Shown: piece by piece, positions 1 to 8,089 of the stretch
Position numbering within the stretch: the first letter of the stretch is position 1
Layout: each line of letters begins with the position of its first letter
Assembly: GCA_963760985.1 (NCBI GenBank)
Contig: CAVXFM010000016.1
Span: 620,001 to 684,000 of the forward strand
Length of the DNA: 64,000 bases
Reading direction: 5' to 3'
Source of the DNA: JACRDG01 sp963760985
GTDB taxonomy: Bacteria; Desulfobacterota; Desulfomonilia; Desulfomonilales; Desulfomonilaceae
Made by a program: the position numbers and the translations under genes
The notes under the pieces: generated by a model
The model's database searches: none
What the model saw: only the letters and a program-made list of their open reading frames with translations
What the model was told of the DNA's origin: nothing

Positions 1-332
1 CAATAGATAATCCTCGTATTGGCTCGTCGAACCTCATCCTGCCCGACGCCGAGGCGCTCGGCAACGCCTGGTCTGAATCCTTCCACCAGCACGTCTGCCG
101 TTGAAATGAGTTTAAAAAAGACTTCTTTGCCTAGGTCGGTCTTGAGGTCCACGCTGATATGACGCTTGTTCCTCATTACCATCGGTACATGACCGAGCAC
201 CGGATCATTTCTGAATCGAGGTGCTTCCACGACCACCACGTCCGCGCCGTGATCCGCCAAAACAGCTGTACAAAACGGACCTGGGAGCAGTCTGCTCAGA
301 TCCACGACTTTCAATCCATCCAAAGCACCCAT
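1..332 (-). CDS. Class III CoA-transferase (CaiB/BaiF family), N-terminal part
   Basis: The minus strand opens with ATG at 332 behind a good ribosome binding site (GGAGG, 6 nt away) and stays open to the window edge, so about 110 N-terminal residues are present. They read as a family III CoA-transferase: an opening MGALDGLKVVDLSR, then LLPGPFCTAVLADHGADVV, RHISVDLKT and DVLVEGFRPG, all hallmark blocks of the N-terminal half. These enzymes move CoA between acyl-CoAs and carboxylic acids in the cytoplasm. The catalytic Asp lies further on, outside the window, so activity and substrate cannot be judged. Confidence 0.85.
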   Translation of the reverse strand, partial: MGALDGLKVVDLSRLLPGPFCTAVLADHGADVVVVEAPRFRNDPVLGHVPMVMRNKRHISVDLKTDLGKEVFFKLISTADVLVEGFRPGVAERLGVGQDEVRRANTRIIY

Positions 333-671
333 TTTCACCTCCGTGCCGTATCCTGTCATCGCCGGGGATTAGGGTCAAGGAAGTTTACCGAGGTTCCAAG
401 GATGCGGTGCAGGATTCGCCATGGTGAACTTCCCAAGGAATGGAGAATCATTCTCTCCTTACATCAGCATAACGTTATGCTATTCTTATAGTGGAAGAGT
501 GGGAACCGCTCATGCGACGAGGCATGAGGTGAGCCGCTCGGAGATACACATCCGAACGAGATTCGAGAACACGCGGACATGGACTCTCGCTCCCACGCCG
601 CACTGGCCCACGACAGCCATGGCTGACCAGATACGACGCGCCGGAGTGCCACGAGCGGGAAGGCGGAACAC
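333..671. other. Divergent intergenic region
   Basis: This 339-base stretch separates the CoA-transferase gene (leftward) from the AAA ATPase gene (rightward). Apart from the palindrome at 466-481 I see no gene or clear promoter. The short open frames here have no ribosome binding site or family resemblance. Confidence 0.5.
466..481. promoter_or_regulatory. Perfect 16-bp palindrome, operator-like
   Basis: AGCATAACGTTATGCT is its own reverse complement and sits midway between two divergent genes, a usual position for a dimeric repressor site. No regulator is encoded next to it, so the binding protein is unknown. Confidence 0.35.
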
Positions 672-2165
672 ATGTCAATGGAGAAGATTCGTCGATTCAT
701 TCAGGGGAAGTCTCCTCTGATCTTTCTCGTTTCCGAGGAAGAAGAGCGAGTGGAGCGGATGATATCTGCCGTGGCGGAGAAGTGCGGAAACGCATCATTC
801 CAGGTGTACACGTGGTCCTGCATCACGGGGCTTTCTCGTGGTAAGGAGAATGTCAGTCCCACCACCGATCCTGTGGAGGCGCTTGCGCTCTTTTTCGGAA
901 TACGCGAGCCGTCCCTGTTGCTTTTCAAAGACCTCCACCTGCTCCTGGACAGCAATGCGCAGTTGATACGGCAATTGAAGGAGTCGTACCGGGTTCTACG
1001 CGGAGGTCCCAAGAAGATATTCTTCGTATGCCCCGAACTTGTCTTGCCTCACGAGCTTTTCTCGATTTTCAAGATAGAGGACATTCCCCTGCCCCGGTAC
1101 GAGGATCTCGCGAGAATTCTCGATGCATGCATCCGCGACCGGCCCGCGTGGAAGGAGTTACAGACGTCGCTTACACCGGAGCTCAAGGAGAAGCTGGTGC
1201 GATCTGCGATGGGCTTCACGGCAAACGAGACAGTGGAGGTTTTCTATAACGCTCTCTTGAATCAAAAGGAAATCACGAGCCAGACCGTCGATCTAGTGCT
1301 CGAAGAGAAGAGCGCGCTGGTACGAAAGAGCGGCGTACTGGAATTTGTCAGTCAGCAAGCTGCTCGCTGGGAAATCGGAGGGCTCGAAAACCTCAAGAAA
1401 TGGCTTGAGGAAAGGAAAGGAGCCTTTGCTCCCGACGCAGCCAAACACGGTCTCAACCCGCCAAAAGGCATTTTGGTCATGGGGGTGAGCGGTTGCGGAA
1501 AGAGTCTCTGCGTAAAGGCAGTTGCCTCATTCTGGAAGTTGCCGCTGTTGAGGCTCGACATGGGCCGGATCTACGATGGCCTTGCCGGGCCGCCGGAGCA
1601 GGCCATGAGAAAGGCGATCAAGACTGCGGAAGCCTTGGCCCCATGCGTGCTTTGGATTGATGAGATCGAGGCCGGAATAGCCAATCAGCAGCAAAAACAG
1701 GCAGGAGGGAACGAGGCACGCGTGCTCGCTCTGTTCCTTACCTGGATGCAGGAAAAGACCTCACCGGTCTTTGTGGGGGCCACCGCGAACGAAGTGGAAG
1801 TCCTCCCTCCGGAGATTCTTCGTAAAGGACGTTTTGATGAGCTTTTCTACATGGGCCTGCCGTCCAAGGAAGAACGCAGGCAGATCCTCTTGATTCACAT
1901 GAAGAAGCGAAACGTCGATCATTCGCAGTTTGACCTGGATTACTTGGCGTCGTCCACCGAGGGTCTCAATGGCGCTGAAATCGAGCAGGGTATTGTGAGC
2001 GCTATTTTTGAAGGCTTGGCCCAGGAGGGAGAACTTTCGGAACATGTGCTGGCAAACACGCTCAGGAACATTGTGCCTTTGTCACGCACCATGCGGGAGC
2101 GCATTCAGAAAATCGAGGCTTGGGCTCGAGACAGGGCGATGAAAGCGTCTCCGGAAATTCTCTGA
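672..2165 (+). CDS. Ycf46-like AAA+ ATPase
   Basis: A 497-residue protein with the layout of the Ycf46 family: an N-terminal domain opening with a KSPLIFLVSEEEERVE-type strand-helix unit, then one AAA+ module. Walker A is GVSGCGKS (about 271-278), Walker B is VLWIDEIE (about 326-333), and an ATANEVEVLPPEILRKGRFD stretch carries sensor-1 and arginine-finger residues. There is no protease or helicase domain, so it probably remodels a protein partner; the family's substrate is not settled. It stands alone, 250 bases before the HIT genes. ATG at 672 starts just before the conserved N-terminal block; a second ATG two codons later is possible. Confidence 0.8.
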   Translation: MSMEKIRRFIQGKSPLIFLVSEEEERVERMISAVAEKCGNASFQVYTWSCITGLSRGKENVSPTTDPVEALALFFGIREPSLLLFKDLHLLLDSNAQLIRQLKESYRVLRGGPKKIFFVCPELVLPHELFSIFKIEDIPLPRYEDLARILDACIRDRPAWKELQTSLTPELKEKLVRSAMGFTANETVEVFYNALLNQKEITSQTVDLVLEEKSALVRKSGVLEFVSQQAARWEIGGLENLKKWLEERKGAFAPDAAKHGLNPPKGILVMGVSGCGKSLCVKAVASFWKLPLLRLDMGRIYDGLAGPPEQAMRKAIKTAEALAPCVLWIDEIEAGIANQQQKQAGGNEARVLALFLTWMQEKTSPVFVGATANEVEVLPPEILRKGRFDELFYMGLPSKEERRQILLIHMKKRNVDHSQFDLDYLASSTEGLNGAEIEQGIVSAIFEGLAQEGELSEHVLANTLRNIVPLSRTMRERIQKIEAWARDRAMKASPEIL

Positions 2166-2417
2166 ACCGTTCACCGGGAAACCGTGGCCGAGTCCGCAAG
2201 CGAAGAGTCTGGACAGGCTGACCGCGTATTGCTATGCAATGACGAGACAATGACGAGGATTTTCCGATGCTTGCCTCGTGGCCGAGGAATATGTGCAGCG
2301 AGGCTGTCGCGTAAGGCGGCCTCCGAACCCTCACCTCATCGGAAATGCTGCATCACAGGATGGTGCGCTGCAGTGGCCACTTTTCAAGAGGTTTGCAAAT
2401 CACCCAGGAGAGCTGGA

Positions 2418-2762
2418 ATGACGGAATCCGTGAAGGACTGTGTTTTCTGCAACATCGTGGAAGGCAGAATGCCGGCAGAGAAAGTATATGAAGATGACTT
2501 GCTGGTTGCTTTCTGGGACGCGAACCCTGTGCGACCGATCCACATCCTGATTGTTCCCCGCGCGCACATTCCCACGTTGAACGACATCGAGCCTGAGGAT
2601 CACATTCTTTCTCACATCGGCCAGGCAGCCAAGAAGATCGCGGAGCAGTTCAACGTGGCTGAGAGCGGGTACAGGCTATTTGTCAATGTGAACCGTGCAG
2701 GCGGCCAAGTAGTGTTCCACCTGCACGCTCACTTGATCGCAAAGACTCCCTCGTCGGAATAG
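2418..2762 (+). CDS. HIT family nucleotide hydrolase/transferase, copy 1
   Basis: 114 residues, the whole of a standard HINT/HIT domain. It begins DCVFCNIVEGRMPAEKVYED and has the catalytic histidine triad in FHLHAHLIAK near the C-terminus. Such proteins cleave phosphoramidates of AMP, for example adenylyl-lysine. The two CxxC-like cysteines at the start (CVFC) are the usual zinc-type pair of bacterial HINTs. The ATG at 2418 follows AGGAG, whereas longer open sequence upstream has no family match. It is a close tandem paralogue of the next gene. Confidence 0.9.
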   Translation: MTESVKDCVFCNIVEGRMPAEKVYEDDLLVAFWDANPVRPIHILIVPRAHIPTLNDIEPEDHILSHIGQAAKKIAEQFNVAESGYRLFVNVNRAGGQVVFHLHAHLIAKTPSSE

Positions 2763-2796
2763 ACGAGTGACAGGCTCGTTTCCTGTGAGAGGTTGT

Positions 2797-3312
2797 ATGA
2801 CTGACTGTGTGTTTTGCAAAATCGTGGAGGGAACTCTGCCGAGCCGCAGAGTGTATGAAGACGAACTGGTGGTGGCTTTTTGGGACGCACATCCGGCCGC
2901 GCCGATTCACATACTCATTGTGCCCCGCACGCATATTCCCACGCTGAACGACTTGACTGACGGCGATCAGCTCCTCGCGCACATGGGACACGTGGCCAGG
3001 AAGATCGCTGAGGGGCTCGGGGTTGCCCAGTCAGGGTACCGTTTCTTTGTCAACGTGAACAGGGGAGGGGGGCAAGTGGTGTTCCACCTTCATGCGCATA
3101 TCGTCGCGGGCAAGGACCTGGGGACGTTCTTCTTCAATGTGGCTGTCCTGATAGCGATCCTGTGGAGGAGACTCGTCAGCCTTGCGGGTGGAGGCAGCGT
3201 GAAGCGTGAGCGCACGACCATCCGGAAGTCCATTGCAGGTATCGGGAAATCCCTTGCTGCACGAGGCTGGGCCACGCGGACGCGGGCTCAAGGGGCAAGT
3301 CCTTCAGAATGA
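2797..3312 (+). CDS. HIT family protein, copy 2, with C-terminal extension
   Basis: Residues 1-110 repeat the HIT domain of the preceding gene (DCVFCKIVEGTLPSRRVYED to FHLHAHIVAG), clearly a tandem duplication. Unlike copy 1 it does not stop after the triad but runs about 60 residues further: a short hydrophobic stretch (FFFNVAVLIAIL), then a basic, low-complexity tail. Its stop overlaps the ATG of the next gene (ATGA at 3309), suggesting translational coupling. The tail may be real or may come from a lost stop. ATG at 2797 is chosen by alignment to copy 1. Confidence 0.8.
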   Translation: MTDCVFCKIVEGTLPSRRVYEDELVVAFWDAHPAAPIHILIVPRTHIPTLNDLTDGDQLLAHMGHVARKIAEGLGVAQSGYRFFVNVNRGGGQVVFHLHAHIVAGKDLGTFFFNVAVLIAILWRRLVSLAGGGSVKRERTTIRKSIAGIGKSLAARGWATRTRAQGASPSE

Positions 3313-4184
3313 GATCTGGCAAGCCTTTTAATTCACTGGTGTTATGCGCCATATTCTTCCTTTCGGGAATTTCGGCTCTTGTCTTCGAAAACCTCTGGTT
3401 TCGTCTGGCGGGGCTTACGTTCGGCAACAGCGTATGGGCGAGCGCCATCGTGCTCTCGAGTTTCATGGGAGGGCTTGCCCTGGGCAATGGAATCATGGCT
3501 TTCGGGGGCTGTCGAAGAATCCATCCCCTGAAAGCCTATACGGTGGTGGAGCTGATAGCAGGGATGTCCGGAGCTGCCCTGGTGTTCGTGTTCCCGCACC
3601 TCACCGAATGGCTGAAACCATTGTACCGGCCGGTCGCGGATATGCCGTGGGCGTTCAACACCATCAGGCTTGTCCTGTCTTTCTTGTTGTTCGTGGTTCC
3701 CGCGACCGCGATGGGCACCACGTTGCCGTTGCTCGTAAAAGCGCTGCAGGATGGCTCAACGGAATACGGCAGTGTGCTCGGGAGGTTGTACGGTTGGAAC
3801 ACGCTCGGGGCCGTGTCCGGAACCGCATTGACCGAACTGGTGCTCATCGGTCCGTTAGGGATGACGGGAACTGCTGTCCTGGCAGGAGGACTCAACGTTA
3901 TTTCCGCTATTGTCGCTCTGAGCCTCTGGAGCAGCCTACCCGGTTCTCCTGCCCGCTCCTCGGAAAAGACGTCGGTAGCGTCGAGACTGTCCGAATTGTC
4001 CCCCCGGACGAGGCGTCTGCTCGCGGCCGGATGCCTCTCTGGGGCTATCATCCTTGCCCTGGAGGTGGTGTGGTTTCGATTCCTCCTTCTGTTTCTCGAT
4101 GCGCTGAGTCTCGCTTTTGCGGTGATGCTGGCGGTAGTGCTCGCGGGAATAGGATTGGGAGGCATCATCGCCTCGGCTTGGTAA
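3309..4184 (+). CDS. Fused membrane spermidine-synthase-like protein, N-terminal membrane part (frameshifted)
   Basis: 291 residues of hydrophobic helices: FFLSGISALVFENLWFRLAG opens the first helix and a further six or so follow, typical of the MFS-like membrane region fused to spermidine-synthase-like domains. The frame ends at TAA 4182-4184. Skipping one base (T4182) continues it as KRRDVHADRHLVSIALL into the frame of the next entry, so this is the front of one gene of about 960 residues. The start overlaps the upstream HIT stop (ATGA). A sequencing insertion, a real mutation or +1 slippage at the stop (TGG TAA G) would all fit. Confidence 0.75.
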   Translation: MRSGKPFNSLVLCAIFFLSGISALVFENLWFRLAGLTFGNSVWASAIVLSSFMGGLALGNGIMAFGGCRRIHPLKAYTVVELIAGMSGAALVFVFPHLTEWLKPLYRPVADMPWAFNTIRLVLSFLLFVVPATAMGTTLPLLVKALQDGSTEYGSVLGRLYGWNTLGAVSGTALTELVLIGPLGMTGTAVLAGGLNVISAIVALSLWSSLPGSPARSSEKTSVASRLSELSPRTRRLLAAGCLSGAIILALEVVWFRFLLLFLDALSLAFAVMLAVVLAGIGLGGIIASAW

Positions 4185-6192
4185 GAGACGCGACGTTCAC
4201 GCTGACCGACACCTCGTTTCCATAGCGCTGCTGGCTGGCGCGTCTGCGCTGGTGGCGTTCCGCGCATTCGACTACGTGTTGCCCGTAGTCGGAGACTTGT
4301 CTGTACCTGGGCTTCGCACCTTGTACTTCTCGTTGCCGCTCATGCTCCCTGTTTCATTGTTTTCCGGGATTCTCTTCACTCTGATCGGGGGTGCGGTATA
4401 CCGAGAAATGGGAAGCGCACTGGATGCCACAGGGCTTCTCACGATGTCCAATACGCTCGGAGCGATGTGGGGCTCGTTGCTGGCGGGCTTTGTTCTCTTG
4501 CCGCATGTCGGGATGGAAATATCATTCCTGGCTCTGGCCGCTACGTACGGAGCCGTGGCAGTTTGCGGTTTCGACAGCAGCCGCCCACGGGACAATCTTT
4601 GGGCCAAGTACGGCAGTTATGCAGTTGCCGCGGTCTTTGTCGCCTGCCTGGCCTCCTTCCCTCTCGGTTCCCTGCACACGCACATGCTCGCAGTAGGAGA
4701 GAAGTTCTTTGGGCACGACCCGGAATGGAAACCGGTCCGAATCCACGAAGGTCTCACGGAAACGAGCCGGTCCTGGCAGAAGAAGGTCATGGAAACGCCT
4801 TTGTGCACGCGTTTGTTCACGAACAGTCATTCCATGGCCTCAAATTGCTTTGGTGGGCGAAGGTACATGAAGCTTTTTGTGTACTGGCCTGTGGCAGTGC
4901 ATCCGCGGCCGAGGAACGCTCTGCTCATTTGTTACGGGCTTGGATCGACAGCCAAAGCACTCACAGACACGAAATGCCTCCGCTCCATCACGGTAGTGGA
5001 CATCTCGCGTGACATTTTGCGTGGCTCCCGGACTGTCTTCCCCAATCCACACGATGATCCCCTGCACGATCCGCGGGTGAAGGTTCGTGTGGAGGACGGG
5101 CGTTTGTTCTTGCAAACCACAGACGAGAAGTTCGACATCATCACAGGAGAGCCGCCTCCGCCCTTGCAAGCGGGCGTGGTGAACTTGTATTCGAAGGAAT
5201 ACTTTCAACTCGTGTACAATTCTCTGCGCGAAGGGGGTATTGTCACCTACTGGTTGCCGGTAAACCAGATCCCCTGGACAGGAATCAAATCAATTCTCAA
5301 GGCTTTCAGCAGCGTTTTTCCGGATTGTTCCCTGTGGACCGCGACAGGTTTCGAGTGGATGATGGTGGGAACGCGAAACGCTCGGGGCCCGATTTCTGAA
5401 GAACAGTTTGCGAGCCAATGGCAAGATCGGCTGGTAGGTCCCGAGCTTCTTCGCTGTGGATTTGAGACGCCCGAGCAGATCGGAGCCACCTTTCTCATGG
5501 ATCACCGCCAAATAGAGAGGTGGGTCGGTCCGGTGAAGCCAGTGGTAGACAATTATCCGCGGCGGATCTTCGGTATCCCTGAGGATTATTACGAGCACAC
5601 GATTATGGATCTTGAAGACGTGATGAGCGCTGACATGGCCAGAAAGAGGTTCGAAGATTCCCGGTTCATCGCTCAATTGTGGCCTCCATCCCTGCGGGAA
5701 AAAACGCTGCCGTTCTTCGGGGACCAAAAATGGCTCAATGAAGCGCTCTGCAGCCAATCCCCGCCCCGGATCACCGAGATCATGGAATGCGTGCATGAAA
5801 CACTCACCAAATCGAAGCTTCGCTTGCCCATACTCTTGATGGCAGGAGGTCGGTCCTATCCTGATTTGGAACCGGCCATGGCGCGCATGGATGCGGGTTT
5901 GTCGCGGTCGAATCTCCGTGTGGAAGGCTACCCCGGCGTGACGGCCATGGCAGACAGAGATTTTCCCTCAGCCATTGCAGATTTCTCTGACGAAACCAAA
6001 GGCCGCTCCACCTCGAATTTCACGTTCTTTCGAGTCTATCTTGAGTGCCTGACCGGCAGATACGAAGAAGCCCGGAGCGCGGTCCGGGAGCACCGGGCAT
6101 TGTTCGATCAACCAGAGGCCAAGGCCTTTCTCGACTGGCTGTCCAAGACGTTTGATCTGCGGACATCTTATTGGAGACCGGAGACAGACTAG
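4183..6192 (+). CDS. Fused membrane spermidine-synthase-like protein, C-terminal part
   Basis: This is the continuation of the preceding piece. More transmembrane helices come first (to about base 4690), followed by a Rossmann domain of the spermidine-synthase fold: ALLICYGLGSTAKAL is the AdoMet-binding glycine loop, ITVVDISRDI its acidic strand, and VRVEDGRLFL the next conserved unit. The aminopropyltransferase signature (normally DSTDP-like) reads TGEPPPP, so putrescine aminopropylation is doubtful. A roughly 200-residue tail follows. If the frameshift were real the downstream piece could restart only at GTG 4252, in mid-membrane region, which makes a separate gene unlikely. Confidence 0.75.
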   Translation, partial: KRRDVHADRHLVSIALLAGASALVAFRAFDYVLPVVGDLSVPGLRTLYFSLPLMLPVSLFSGILFTLIGGAVYREMGSALDATGLLTMSNTLGAMWGSLLAGFVLLPHVGMEISFLALAATYGAVAVCGFDSSRPRDNLWAKYGSYAVAAVFVACLASFPLGSLHTHMLAVGEKFFGHDPEWKPVRIHEGLTETSRSWQKKVMETPLCTRLFTNSHSMASNCFGGRRYMKLFVYWPVAVHPRPRNALLICYGLGSTAKALTDTKCLRSITVVDISRDILRGSRTVFPNPHDDPLHDPRVKVRVEDGRLFLQTTDEKFDIITGEPPPPLQAGVVNLYSKEYFQLVYNSLREGGIVTYWLPVNQIPWTGIKSILKAFSSVFPDCSLWTATGFEWMMVGTRNARGPISEEQFASQWQDRLVGPELLRCGFETPEQIGATFLMDHRQIERWVGPVKPVVDNYPRRIFGIPEDYYEHTIMDLEDVMSADMARKRFEDSRFIAQLWPPSLREKTLPFFGDQKWLNEALCSQSPPRITEIMECVHETLTKSKLRLPILLMAGGRSYPDLEPAMARMDAGLSRSNLRVEGYPGVTAMADRDFPSAIADFSDETKGRSTSNFTFFRVYLECLTGRYEEARSAVREHRALFDQPEAKAFLDWLSKTFDLRTSYWRPETD

Positions 6193-6604
6193 CTTCTTCC
6201 GACCATCGAGATCTGTCCGTAAGTTTGGGTCTCAAACGTATGACTTCGCCCATGCGAAGACAATAGGCTTGGTAAGAGATCCCCCGCTGTGGCACTATTC
6301 GATACGAACTCGGAACACCGCGAGAACTCTCGGTTTCGCGCGGTAAACTCAGGACAGGCCTGGTGGGTACAGCGGTCGGTCGAAGGCCCGGATGCAGACA
6401 AGTATAGCAGGCCCCAAAAGTTTTGACCGAATGGTCCGTGTTTTTGGCAGGTGGCGGGGGGCCCCTAAAACGAAGATTCGACGGCTCTGCGTCGCTCGCA
6501 GTGAAGCGGGCCCCTCCGACGCCAAAGAAGAATCAAAAAGAGGGTTCGCCAACCAGTATAGAACGTCGTTTCCTCGGTTTCACGTATGCGGAGTCGCACA
6601 TCCT
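6193..6604. other. Intergenic region with a MITE copy
   Basis: No gene seen. The right half is filled by the dispersed repeat at 6403-6560, which ends only 45 bases before the glycosyltransferase start and so may replace or carry its promoter. Confidence 0.6.
6403..6560 (+). repeat. MITE-like dispersed repeat, copy 1
   Basis: The element runs from TATAGCAGGCCCCAAAAGTT to GCCAACCAGTATA; read inward, its two ends match imperfectly over about 20 bases, and both have TATA at the tip, as expected for insertion at TA. The centre has the conserved AACGAAGATTCGACGGCT block with a GACG...CGTC hairpin. It encodes no transposase. Four relatives are at 8641, 11556, 27448 and 39648. Confidence 0.75.
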
Positions 6605-7300
6605 ATGAAATTATCGATAATCATGCCCTGCTTTAACGAGGTCCACACCATCGAGCGTATCGTGGCAGCGGTCCTTGCTGCACCGGTAGATAATAAGGAA
6701 CTCATCATCGTTGATGACGGCTCCACTGACGGCACCCAAGAGATACTGAGATCCCGTGTCGAGCCATTGGTAGCAAAGGTGATTTATCATCAGGTGAACC
6801 AAGGAAAAGGGGCTGCATTGCGCACAGGCATAGCCGCGGCACGCGGTGACGTGGTGCTCGTCCAGGATGCGGACCTGGAATACGATCCCTCTGACTATGC
6901 CACCCTACTGGCTCCGATTGAACTAGGCAAGGCCGACGTGGTGTACGGTTCCCGATTCATGGGAGGCGATGCGCATCGGGTGCTGTTTTTCTGGCATGGC
7001 CTGGGCAACAGATTTCTTACCCTGCTCTCCAATATGTTCACCAATCTCACGTTTACTGACATCGAAACCGGGTACAAGGTCTTCACACGAGAAGTCATCG
7101 AGCAGATTTCCATTTCGGAAAACAGGTTCGGGGTAGAGCCCGAGCTGACCGCAAAGATCGCTAAACTGCGGTGCAGAATATACGAAGTGGGCATTTCCTA
7201 TTCAGGACGTACCTACGCAGAAGGCAAGAAGATCAATTGGAAAGACGGACTGCGCGCGCTGTGGTGTATCCTCAAATATAACCTCTCGAACAGCCTTTAG
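6605..7300 (+). CDS. Family 2 glycosyltransferase (polyprenyl-phosphate sugar synthase type)
   Basis: 231 residues with the GT-A fold of dolichol/polyprenyl-phosphate glycosyltransferases: KLSIIMPCFNE at the start, IIVDDGSTDGT (nucleotide-binding DD), NQGKGAALRTG, VVLVQDADLEYDP (DAD metal site) and a GSRFMGG segment. The lack of C-terminal membrane helices fits the short, soluble DPM1-like class. It would transfer a sugar from a nucleotide sugar to a lipid carrier at the inner membrane. ATG 6605 is where similarity begins; the open frame reaching further left crosses the repeat and is not coding. Confidence 0.88.
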   Translation: MKLSIIMPCFNEVHTIERIVAAVLAAPVDNKELIIVDDGSTDGTQEILRSRVEPLVAKVIYHQVNQGKGAALRTGIAAARGDVVLVQDADLEYDPSDYATLLAPIELGKADVVYGSRFMGGDAHRVLFFWHGLGNRFLTLLSNMFTNLTFTDIETGYKVFTREVIEQISISENRFGVEPELTAKIAKLRCRIYEVGISYSGRTYAEGKKINWKDGLRALWCILKYNLSNSL

Positions 7301-7398
7301 TCGGCACGTGGGAAAAAGCTTGACCTGACTATAGCTTCATAGCTCACGCTCTGTCCTCGACGGGGGGACAATATGATTCTGATCAAGGAGAAAGAGCT

Positions 7399-7917
7399 AT
7401 GAGCGCTTTTCAGGCCAAACGAGCACACACGAACTACAGCCACACGATCGCCGCATCAGCTGGTGACATCTTTCCTCTCTTATGCCCGGTGCGGGAGCAT
7501 GACTGGATAGACGGATGGACGTGCCGGATGATCTATTCCGACTCGGGTGTGGCTGAGAACAACTGCATCTTCACCACGAGCTTCCCTCGAGGCATGGAGG
7601 AAGTCTGGGTAGTGAGTCATTACGACCCTGAGAATTACGCGATTCAGTTTGTCGTGATCAACCCGGAAATGTACGCGTTGAAGTTCGATATCTCGCTGCA
7701 AGCTGAGGGAGAAAAATCGGCACTCATGAACTGCACCAACACCATCACGGGATTGAGTGACAAAGGAAACGCCTTTGTCGCCAACTACACGAACGAAACC
7801 GAGCCGGAGCGGATGGGACTGTTGTTCAAGACGCTGGACCATTACTGCCGGACGGGCAAGATGCTCAAGAAGAGCGCATTACTCGGAGCCCTCCACGCAG
7901 CTTTGCATCGCGGCTAG
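7399..7917 (+). CDS. SRPBCC (START-like) domain protein
   Basis: 172 residues. The order HTIAASAGDIFPLLCPVREHDWIDGW, an extended beta-rich middle and a long C-terminal helix (PERMGLLFKTLDHYCRTG) fits the helix-grip SRPBCC/polyketide-cyclase superfamily, which binds lipids or hydrophobic ligands in a deep cavity. No catalytic residues can be assigned. A good ribosome binding site (AAGGAGAAAGAGCT) precedes ATG 7399. The MerR-type regulator gene follows 172 bases downstream in the same direction and could be co-transcribed. Confidence 0.65.
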   Translation: MSAFQAKRAHTNYSHTIAASAGDIFPLLCPVREHDWIDGWTCRMIYSDSGVAENNCIFTTSFPRGMEEVWVVSHYDPENYAIQFVVINPEMYALKFDISLQAEGEKSALMNCTNTITGLSDKGNAFVANYTNETEPERMGLLFKTLDHYCRTGKMLKKSALLGALHAALHRG

Positions 7918-8089
7918 TAGTGCGGGCCGGCTCAGAGCGAGTGAGGACAAGGGGCCGCGCATTGGGGACTCCCGAGCGACAGATCAGATGGCGTTGCGCC
8001 ATCCGAAGCGGAGGAGCCCCCAGAGATCGCATGTGCCGAACCGCCTAAGTGCTCACAGTCTGTACAGGAACCACGAGGAGGATGGCCCG

